Shown piece by piece: positions 58,293 to 64,000 of a stretch of 64,000 nucleotides of DNA (positions are counted from its first letter, which is position 1; every line of letters starts with the position of its first letter). The position numbers were made by a program, and so were the translations under genes. The stretch lies in contig NZ_JACVXB010000006.1 of assembly GCF_014596945.1 (NCBI RefSeq), positions 63,770 to 127,769 of the forward strand, given 5' to 3'. The notes beneath the pieces are model-generated. The model had not been told where the DNA came from, ran no database searches, and worked only from the letters and a program-made list of their open reading frames with translations. This DNA is from Aestuariibaculum sediminum (lineage in GTDB: Bacteria > Bacteroidota > Bacteroidia > Flavobacteriales > Flavobacteriaceae).

Positions 58293-58481
58293 TTAAGAAA
58301 TGTTATTGTCCTCTTGTTTTTCCTTATACTTAATGTAAACAAGATTTACAACTATTGTTAAAAGTAAAACAGCAAGTAATGCTTTAATCGCAAAATTGTT
58401 TAAAATATTTAACACGCCTCCCGCAAAAAATACGGCTATTAATATACCGCAAAGCAATAGTGATTGTCTGTCTTTTAACAT
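58293..58481 (-). CDS. Small two-helix membrane protein (62 aa)
   Basis: 62 residues with two membrane segments (about 8-26, LLLCGILIAVFFAGGVLNIL, and 30-50, LLAVLLLTIVVNLVYI) and a charged tail KYKEKQEDNNIS. Not a family I recognise. The ATG is five bases after the purB stop and a strong terminator follows, so it is the last gene of a purB transcript. Topology (both ends facing the cytoplasm) is inferred from the Lys/Glu-rich tail and the short polar start MLKDRQS. Confidence 0.6.
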   Translation of the reverse strand: MLKDRQSLLLCGILIAVFFAGGVLNILNNFAIKALLAVLLLTIVVNLVYIKYKEKQEDNNIS

Positions 58482-58486
58482 ATAAA

Positions 58487-59830
58487 TTAAATTCCCGTAT
58501 AATTACCAGGTGTAATACGTTTTAATTCTTCTTTTATTGTTTCAGAAACCTCTAAAGTGTCAATAAAATTAGAAATAGAATTTTGATTTATCTTTTCATT
58601 TGTACGTGTTAATCCTTTTAGTGCTTCATATGGATTAGGGTAGGCTTCACGACGTAATATGGTTTGAATAGCTTCAGCAACAACCGCCCAGTTATTTTCT
58701 AAATCTTCCTCGAATTTAGCTTCGTTAAGTAGTAATTTGTCTAAGCCTTTTAAAGTCGATTTAAATCCTATTATAGTATGTCCAAATGGCACACCAACGT
58801 TTCTTAATACAGTACTATCGGTTAAATCGCGTTGTAATCTTGAAATGGGTAATTTGGCCGCCAAATGCTCAAAAATAGCATTGGCAATACCTAAATTTCC
58901 TTCAGAATTTTCAAAATCTATGGGGTTTACTTTGTGAGGCATTGCGCTACTACCAACTTCACCTGCTTTAATTTTTTGCTTAAAATAATCCATAGAAACA
59001 TAGGTCCAAATATCTCTATCAAGGTCTATAATAATATTGTTAATGCGTTTTAAGGTATCAAATAAAGCGGCCATATGATCATAATGCTCAATTTGCGTTG
59101 TAGGGAATGAATGGTATAAACCAAGTTTTTCCTGAACAAATTTAGTTCCAAAAGCTTTCCAGTCGATTGCTGGGTAAGCTACGTTGTGCGCATTATAGTT
59201 TCCTGTAGCACCACCAAATTTAGCGGCATTTGGTATATCGTTTAATAGTTTTACTTGCTCTTCTAAGCGAACTACAAATACTTCAATTTCTTTACCTAAA
59301 CGCGTTGGCGAAGCAGGTTGGCCGTGCGTTCTGGCTAACATTGAAATTCCAGACCAATCTTGAACTAAAGTTTTAAGTTTATTTACTACTAAAGTGTATT
59401 CTGGCAAATAAACATGATTTACTGCTTCCTTTATGCTTAACGGAATAGCCGTGTTATTAATGTCTTGCGATGTTAATCCGAAGTGGATAAACTCTTTATA
59501 TTGCGATAAGTTTAAAGCATCAAATTTTTCTTTGATAAAATATTCAACGGCTTTAACATCGTGGTTTGTTACTTTTTCAATGTCTTTTATCGCAATGGCA
59601 TCTTCACTTGAGAACTCTTTATAAATAGCTCTTAAATCTTCAAAAATTGAAGCGTCAACCTCTTTTAATTGTGGTAATGGAATTTCACATAAAGCGATAA
59701 AATATTCTATTTCGACTAGAACGCGATATTTAATTAAAGCTTCCTCAGAAAAATAAGGTGCTAAATCTTCAGCTTTACTTCTGTATCTTCCGTCTATTGG
59801 AGAAATGGCGTTAAGTGGTGATAATGACAT
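58487..59830 (-). CDS. purB: Adenylosuccinate lyase
   Basis: 447 residues. The fumarase/aspartase superfamily signature GSSAMPHKVNPIDFEN is intact near residue 290, with TSQDINNTAIPLSI near 115 and ARTHGQPASPTRLGKE near 165 as the other two conserved blocks. It cleaves SAICAR to AICAR and adenylosuccinate to AMP in purine synthesis. The start ISPIDGRYRSK supports the E. coli-type PurB form. A good -7 box (TATCTTTG on the minus strand) lies 25 bases upstream. The flanking minus-strand HEAT-like gene is on the same side. Confidence 0.96.
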   Translation of the reverse strand: MSLSPLNAISPIDGRYRSKAEDLAPYFSEEALIKYRVLVEIEYFIALCEIPLPQLKEVDASIFEDLRAIYKEFSSEDAIAIKDIEKVTNHDVKAVEYFIKEKFDALNLSQYKEFIHFGLTSQDINNTAIPLSIKEAVNHVYLPEYTLVVNKLKTLVQDWSGISMLARTHGQPASPTRLGKEIEVFVVRLEEQVKLLNDIPNAAKFGGATGNYNAHNVAYPAIDWKAFGTKFVQEKLGLYHSFPTTQIEHYDHMAALFDTLKRINNIIIDLDRDIWTYVSMDYFKQKIKAGEVGSSAMPHKVNPIDFENSEGNLGIANAIFEHLAAKLPISRLQRDLTDSTVLRNVGVPFGHTIIGFKSTLKGLDKLLLNEAKFEEDLENNWAVVAEAIQTILRREAYPNPYEALKGLTRTNEKINQNSISNFIDTLEVSETIKEELKRITPGNYTGI

Positions 59831-59855
59831 AAAATGATTGATTTTTTACAAGTTG

Positions 59856-59863
59856 CAAAGATA
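59856..59863 (-). promoter_or_regulatory. purB: purB promoter -7 box
   Basis: The minus strand reads TATCTTTG, an exact TAnnTTTG, ending 25 bases before the purB ATG. Seventeen bases upstream is TTC, one mismatch from TTG. The best-placed promoter in the window. Confidence 0.6.
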
Positions 59864-59895
59864 GCTTTTTTACCCGTAAAGAACACCTGTCGGGC

Positions 59896-60471
59896 TTATA
59901 AGTTTTTATGCTTTTTAATTTTATTTAAAATATGTCTGGAACGCGATTTGAAAGCTGCTGATTGATGGTGAAAATCTCGCTTTAAAATTTGTATTAATTC
60001 AGGGTGAATCCAAGATGTTTCCAAGCCCAGAAAAAAAAGACTTTGCATGGCATGTACCTTTGAGGCAACTTTGTGGTCGTTAATCAACCAATCGAAACAG
60101 GATTCAATAATGTGTTCTTTGTGTTTTGTAGTTAATACTTTTTTAAATTCATTAGTTTCTTTTGAAGTATATGCTTCGGTAATTAAAGCACAAATTTTAG
60201 CAGTTGGACGTATTGAAGATTCTAAATGAATGTTTTTTAAATTATTTGTGAAAACTTCTAAAAAAGGTATCACGGCATTTAAGTTTTCAAGACAAACAAA
60301 TTCTAGCACCCATAATGCACGCGATGACGTTTCGGAGTTTGTTAATAATGAGATATCTAATAGTTTGGGAAATAACGTCATGTCTTTTAATACCATTTCT
60401 GCATATTTTAAACGATTTTCTCTCGCCCCCGACATATTAGTTAATTCATTAAAAAATTCATCATTAGTCAT
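59896..60471 (-). CDS. Helical HEAT-like protein next to purB
   Basis: 191 residues from ATG 60471 (MTNDEFFNELTNMSGAREN); a TTG 12 codons upstream is in frame but unlikely. The chain is almost all helical with repeats of the HEAT/armadillo type: LLDISLLTNSETSSRALWVL, LNAVIPFLEVFTNNL, HKVASKVHAMQSLFFLG. It ends with Lys-rich RSRHILNKIKKHK. Such proteins next to purB occur in other flavobacteria; I do not know the function. It is on the same strand as purB, 65 bases upstream, and divergent from the haem-binding protein gene with 54 bases between. Confidence 0.65.
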   Translation of the reverse strand: MTNDEFFNELTNMSGARENRLKYAEMVLKDMTLFPKLLDISLLTNSETSSRALWVLEFVCLENLNAVIPFLEVFTNNLKNIHLESSIRPTAKICALITEAYTSKETNEFKKVLTTKHKEHIIESCFDWLINDHKVASKVHAMQSLFFLGLETSWIHPELIQILKRDFHHQSAAFKSRSRHILNKIKKHKNL

Positions 60472-60525
60472 TTTATATTTTATTACATTTAGCCTTTTAA
60501 AATTCAAGTCAAAAAAACATCTGAT

Positions 60526-60999
60526 ATGAAATTAACAAAAAAAATTGTTCTGGCGCTATTGGCTTTAATTGTTATAGCTCAATTTTTTAAACCAGAAAAA
60601 AATAGTGGAGATATGGCTTCTATAGAGCCTTTTTTAGCAGAAACTAACCCGCCCGAAGATGTGAAATTGATTTTAAAAGAAACGTGTTATGATTGCCATA
60701 GTGATGTAACACGATACCCATGGTATAATAATATAACACCAGTAAATTATTGGTTGGCCGAGCATATTGAAGACGGTAAAAAGCATTTCAATGTGTCGAA
60801 TTGGGTTGATAATTCGGTGAAGCGAAAAGACCACAAATTTGAAGAGCTTATTGAAATGGTGGAAGATAAAAGTATGCCGTTAAAATCGTACACCATTACC
60901 CATAGTGAAGCGAAGCTATCCGATGATCAAATTAAAGCGGTTGTCGATTGGGCTAAAATGGTGCGTACTAAATATGCAATGATGCCTAAACCCGAATAA
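60526..60999 (+). CDS. Haem-binding domain (CXXCH) protein
   Basis: 157 residues with an N-terminal membrane anchor (5-20). After a polar linker comes ETCYDCHSDVTRYPWY: Cys54, Cys57 and His58 make a c-type haem motif, followed by NITPVNYWLAEHIEDGKKHF, the pattern of the haem-binding domain family PF14376. A distal Met (SMPLKSYTITH) could be the sixth ligand. Anchored in the periplasm, it may take part in electron transfer or in haem handling. The stop codon lies in the loop of a small hairpin (CCGAA at 60992-60996, TTCGG at 61003-61007) with four T after it, a weak terminator. Confidence 0.82.
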   Translation: MKLTKKIVLALLALIVIAQFFKPEKNSGDMASIEPFLAETNPPEDVKLILKETCYDCHSDVTRYPWYNNITPVNYWLAEHIEDGKKHFNVSNWVDNSVKRKDHKFEELIEMVEDKSMPLKSYTITHSEAKLSDDQIKAVVDWAKMVRTKYAMMPKPE

Positions 61000-61017
61000 A
61001 AGTTCGGTTTTAACGGT

Positions 61018-61025
61018 TATTTTTG
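61018..61025 (+). promoter_or_regulatory. -7 box for the orphan glycosyltransferase
   Basis: TATTTTTG exactly fits TAnnTTTG and lies 26 bases before the ATG at 61051. No TTG at the expected distance upstream. Confidence 0.45.
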
Positions 61026-61050
61026 CTGAAAAATAAAATCTAAATTTTTC

Positions 61051-62283
61051 ATGCCAAAGCGTTTGTTAATTATTGGTTTTGTTTGGCCTGAACCTAAAAG
61101 TTCAGCTGCTGGAAGCAGAATGATGCAGTTAATTCGGTTTTTTCAATTAGAAAATTATGAAATTACTTTTGTTAGTGCTTGCGCCAAAACCAACAATGCA
61201 GTAAACCTTAATGCTATTGGTGTAGAAGATGCGTTTGTAGAATTAAATAATTCTAGTTTTAATGGTTTTATTAAAACCTTAAAACCCGACGTCGTTTTAT
61301 TTGATAGGTTTATGACCGAGGAGCAGTTTGGTTGGCGTGTGGCACAAGAATGCCCGAATACTATTCGGGTTTTAGATACCGAAGATTTACATAGTTTGCG
61401 AAAAGGCAGACATCAAGCGTTTAAGGATAAGCAACCATTTTCAAAACGCTATTTATTCAATGAAATAGCCAAGCGAGAAATAGCCAGTATTTATCGATGC
61501 GATTTAACTTTAATGATTTCGGAAGCTGAAATCGAAATTTTATCAACCGATTTTAACGTACCAAAATCGTTATTGGTTTATCTTCCTTTTTTGCTTGAAA
61601 AGTTGCCAGAGGAATCAATTGAAGAGTTGCCTTATTTTGAACAACGCAAACATTTTGTAACCATTGGCAATTTTTTGCATGAGCCGAATTTTAATGCGAC
61701 CTTATACCTAAAGGAAACGATTTGGCCTTTAATCAAAGAAAAGTTACCTCATGCAGAAATGCATATTTATGGCGCTTATGCCACACAAAAGGTAAACCAA
61801 TTAAATAATATTAAGGAAGGTTTTATGGTTAAAGGCTTTGCCGATGATGCGAATAAAGTTATGCAGCAGGCACGCGTTTGTTTAGCGCCGCTAAGGTTTG
61901 GTGCTGGTTTAAAAGGAAAATTAATTGATGCCATGAAAAACGGAACACCTTGCGTAACAACGCGTATTGGAGCAGAGGGTATGTTTGGGAATTTAGCACC
62001 AAATGGCTTTATAGAAGATCTACCAGATTTATTTGCCGAAAAGTCAGTACAATTGTATCAGGAGGAAAGTCTTTGGAGAAATAAACAATTAAAGGGTTTC
62101 GAAATTATTAAAAAGAGATTTGACGCTGCTAAGCATCAGAAAAATTTATTAGCTGTATTAGTAGAAACCGAAAAGAATCTACCAAATCATCGATTAAATA
62201 ATTTCACCGGACAAATGCTTCAGCATCACGCCATGCAAAGCACAAAGTATATGAGTAAGTGGATTGAGGAGAAAAATAAATAA
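61051..62283 (+). CDS. Orphan GT4-like glycosyltransferase
   Basis: 410 residues. Starts MPKRLLIIGFVWPEPKSSAAGSR (first lobe, split at PKSS), and the second lobe has FVTIGNFLHEPNFNATLYL, MHIYGAYATQKVNQL, KGFADDANKVMQQARVCLAP and the GT4-like nucleotide-binding text RFGAGLKGKLIDAMKNGTPCV. The catalytic EX7E is degenerate, as is common in GT4 members of the glycan_transferase 4/1 branch (Glyco_trans_1_4). It is alone, 45 kb from the polysaccharide cluster, so it may modify some other glycan or glycoprotein. Converges with the lipoprotein pair. Confidence 0.75.
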   Translation: MPKRLLIIGFVWPEPKSSAAGSRMMQLIRFFQLENYEITFVSACAKTNNAVNLNAIGVEDAFVELNNSSFNGFIKTLKPDVVLFDRFMTEEQFGWRVAQECPNTIRVLDTEDLHSLRKGRHQAFKDKQPFSKRYLFNEIAKREIASIYRCDLTLMISEAEIEILSTDFNVPKSLLVYLPFLLEKLPEESIEELPYFEQRKHFVTIGNFLHEPNFNATLYLKETIWPLIKEKLPHAEMHIYGAYATQKVNQLNNIKEGFMVKGFADDANKVMQQARVCLAPLRFGAGLKGKLIDAMKNGTPCVTTRIGAEGMFGNLAPNGFIEDLPDLFAEKSVQLYQEESLWRNKQLKGFEIIKKRFDAAKHQKNLLAVLVETEKNLPNHRLNNFTGQMLQHHAMQSTKYMSKWIEEKNK

Positions 62284-62287
62284 TTTT

Positions 62288-62857
62288 CTACTTCAAATCA
62301 GATAAATCTAACCATTCAAAATTAGATAGTTTTATGCCCACTGTGCAATCGTCCATACAACCATCAGGGATATAATAACAATCTTTAATAATGTCGTTGC
62401 TATCGTAATTAAAAACCACCTTATTGTCGGAAGCGTCTACCGAAAGGTACTCCCTTAAACAGGAATCGTAAAGGTTGTCTATAGTTATTGCCGGTGCACC
62501 TGATGCATGCGTGTTTAAAGCTGTTTTATTTTCAGTGAAATTCTCTAAAACAATTCTGTTTTCGAAACCCAGATAATGTCCTGTATCTTCATTAAATAAC
62601 GAATAAGATTCGTGAACTCTCGAGAAAACTATTCCGTTTATAACCGTAATCGTTGTATTCGTACCTGAACCAAATACAGAGCGGGTACTTATTGTGTATT
62701 TATACGAATTGCCATTGGAATCTTTTAAATTATTCCATTGGTCTAAACTTATTCTATAATCGATAAGACTTTCGGCTTTAGTTGCTCGATTACCATCACA
62801 ACTTAAATAAATAAAAGCTAAAAGAGATAGCGTGAGGGCAACAAATTTCTTTTTCAT
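62288..62857 (-). CDS. Lipoprotein, paralogue of the next gene
   Basis: 189 residues from ATG 62857 (MKKKFVALTLSLLAFIYLSC, Cys20 as lipid site); a longer in-frame start would overlap the upstream gene. The body shares most of its layout with the gene at 62935: ISLDQWNNLKDSNGNSYKYT, TITVINGIVFSRVHESYSLF, FENRIVLENF, APAITIDNLYDSCLREYLSV, and an end with C-Y-Y-I-P, then C-x3-C and GIKLSNFEWL. The conserved Cys pairs suggest disulfides in the periplasm. The family is not known to me; it is close in form to small DUF6174-like lipoproteins. The second of two tandem copies. Confidence 0.7.
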   Translation of the reverse strand: MKKKFVALTLSLLAFIYLSCDGNRATKAESLIDYRISLDQWNNLKDSNGNSYKYTISTRSVFGSGTNTTITVINGIVFSRVHESYSLFNEDTGHYLGFENRIVLENFTENKTALNTHASGAPAITIDNLYDSCLREYLSVDASDNKVVFNYDSNDIIKDCYYIPDGCMDDCTVGIKLSNFEWLDLSDLK

Positions 62858-62934
62858 AAATCCTTTTCTTCTTTGTTTAGGGATCCTAAAAATAAGAAAA
62901 AGGTTGCTATTTGTCAAGTTATTCAATTTTAAAC

Positions 62935-63522
62935 TTATAACCATTTAAAGTTAGTGAGCTTAATACCGGTGTAACAATTGTCTGAGCAAAGGTTAGAGGT
63001 ATAATAACAATTTTTTAAAAGGTTGAGATCGTCAACTTCGAAAACTATATTATTTGTTAATGCATTTACAGTCAAGTATGTGTTTAGGCAAGTGTTATAA
63101 AGTTCGTCTATAGTCAAGGCGGGAGCAGCATAACAATATGAAATCGAATTTAAATCGTCTTCACTGGCTTCACAAGAATGAGAGCCAATATTAGATATGT
63201 CTTCAATAAAAGAAGTTAAAATAATTCGATTTTCATATTTCAAACGGTTATTGTCCTCATCATATAACGTGTACTCTTCATAAACTCTGGAAAATACAAT
63301 TCCTTTTTTAACCGTGATTTTAGTTTGGTTCAAATAACCTAAATTAGTTTTCGAACTTACGGTATACATATAAGAACTGGTATGCGAACGTTTTAGATTT
63401 TGCCAATGATTCAAACTCATTTTAAAATTTGAAAGTAATTCGGTACCGGAAGTGTCCTCAATATCGTTGGAACAATTTAAGAATAAAAGTACGCATGTTA
63501 TTAAAAAGGGTTTCTTAAGCAT
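62935..63522 (-). CDS. Lipoprotein, tandem paralogue
   Basis: 195 residues, lipoprotein signal ending LFLNC (Cys17), followed by SNDIED. The SNDIE after the Cys is close to the SDDFE surface-export signal known from F. johnsoniae, so this copy may be displayed outside while its neighbour (CDGNR) is not. Shared blocks: MSLNHWQNLKRSHTSSYMYT, TKITVKKGIVFSRVYEEYTL, YENRIILTSF, APALTIDELYNTCLNTYLTV, CYYTSNLCSDNC and GIKLTNFKWL. It has an extra Cys-rich insert (GSHSCEASEDDLNSISYC). Clear duplication of one gene; function unknown. Confidence 0.7.
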   Translation of the reverse strand: MLKKPFLITCVLLFLNCSNDIEDTSGTELLSNFKMSLNHWQNLKRSHTSSYMYTVSSKTNLGYLNQTKITVKKGIVFSRVYEEYTLYDEDNNRLKYENRIILTSFIEDISNIGSHSCEASEDDLNSISYCYAAPALTIDELYNTCLNTYLTVNALTNNIVFEVDDLNLLKNCYYTSNLCSDNCYTGIKLTNFKWL

Positions 63523-63651
63523 TTATAGACGGTTTAAAGTCTGCCAAGGTACGTTTGTGTCTTATTGTTAAAGTCATGAAAGTTTTAATAAAACGTTAAG
63601 AATAGTTTTTTTCAATGTTATTTTACCGTAGCTAATTAGAAGGCTTTTTGC

Positions 63652-63659
63652 TAGTTTTG
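63652..63659 (+). promoter_or_regulatory. -7 box for the ABC-F gene
   Basis: TAGTTTTG fits TAnnTTTG and sits 20 bases before the ATG at 63680. A TTG at the right distance is not seen. Confidence 0.45.
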
Positions 63660-63679
63660 CAGCTTTAAATTTCACAAAT

Positions 63680-64000
63680 ATGATTTCAGTTGATGCTTTA
63701 GCGGTAGAGTTTGGAGGAAGCGCTTTATTTAGCGATGTATCTTTTACGATAAATGAAAACGATAAAATTGCTTTAATGGGCAAGAATGGTGCAGGAAAGA
63801 GTACAATGATGAAGATAATAGCCGGCGAACAAAAGGCAACACGTGGTCATGTGCGATTTCCTAAAGACGTTGTTATAGCTTATTTGCCTCAACACTTATT
63901 GACGGAGGATAACTGTACCGTTTTTGAAGAAGCCTCAAAAGCCTTTAAACATATTTTTGAAATGCGCGATGAAATGGATCGCTTAAATAAAGAATTAGAA
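63680..64000 (+). CDS. ABC-F family ATPase (3' partial)
   Basis: 107 residues visible, cut by the window end. MISVDALAVEFGGSALFSDV and a Walker A GKNGAGKS (near residues 34-41), then RGHVRFPKDVVIAYLPQHLL, in which YLPQ is the Q-loop of ABC-F proteins. In the full gene a second ABC domain and a linker would follow, with no membrane part. The family acts on ribosomes (EttA, Uup and related translation factors or antibiotic protection). It resembles the Uup/YheS group, but the fragment is too short to decide. Confidence 0.88.
   Translation, partial: MISVDALAVEFGGSALFSDVSFTINENDKIALMGKNGAGKSTMMKIIAGEQKATRGHVRFPKDVVIAYLPQHLLTEDNCTVFEEASKAFKHIFEMRDEMDRLNKELE

Noticed and set aside
1-64000. tRNA and rRNA genes, CRISPR arrays, prophage genes, intact insertion sequences
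   Set aside because: Looked for and not seen: no clover-leaf or rRNA-like stretch, no regularly spaced repeats, no transposase or phage structural frames.

Overview
The window reads as chromosomal DNA of a marine-type member of the Flavobacteriaceae (Bacteroidota). The evidence is the low G+C with TAA-rich stops, the lack of Shine-Dalgarno boxes, several TAnnTTTG-type -7 boxes, and family content typical of the group: a PorV/PorQ-like protein of the type IX secretion family, DUF6340, DUF6428, 2TM-LytTR signalling genes, a LETM1-related biofilm protein, TonB receptors, a sulfatase and GH43. No rRNA, tRNA, CRISPR array, prophage or intact insertion sequence was seen.

Region 1-16346 is the 3' part of one co-directional surface polysaccharide cluster. 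It begins inside a fused CMP-nonulosonate synthetase/HAD phosphatase, followed by a short NeuB-type synthase and a pyruvyl-transferase-like protein. Then come a GT-C membrane protein, GT2 and GT4 glycosyltransferases, a methyltransferase, an O-antigen ligase/polymerase and an initiating sugar-phosphate transferase. Many of these genes overlap or abut. No flippase or export machinery lies in the window, so those genes are probably upstream or elsewhere.

Region 16470-31679 is mainly core biology: a DUF4105/Lnb-like protein with a PorV/PorQ-family protein, phosphatidylserine synthase, DUF808, a small conserved protein with a very clear terminator, and a divergent oxyR-dps pair. A conserved but poorly understood block follows (DUF58, MoxR ATPase, DUF4350, DUF4129, SpoIIM, with divergent RDD), then a TRIC-type channel, a cyclophilin lipoprotein and a CoA pyrophosphatase.

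Region 31731-39529 holds an acyltransferase, RecQ, a Qnr-like pentapeptide protein, a secreted GH43, topoisomerase III and a pseudouridine synthase, followed by a structured intergenic element that is a candidate ncRNA or repeat. Region 39538-45524 carries an ECF sigma factor with a membrane partner, a DUF6340 lipoprotein, TonB, and a LytS/2TM/LytTR signalling set.

Region 46849-51739 is the most interesting unexplained system. Two DUF4331-type proteins (one a lipoprotein starting CSDDDD, a surface-export signal), a TPR lipoprotein and a TonB-dependent receptor form one directional cluster that looks like a Sus-like uptake system without SusD. After it come an arsenic operon (arsR, DUF6428, a phosphatase-like reductase, acr3), a sulfatase, a second ECF sigma/anti-sigma pair, purB, a haem-binding CXXCH protein, an orphan glycosyltransferase, a tandem pair of paralogous lipoproteins and the start of an ABC-F ATPase.
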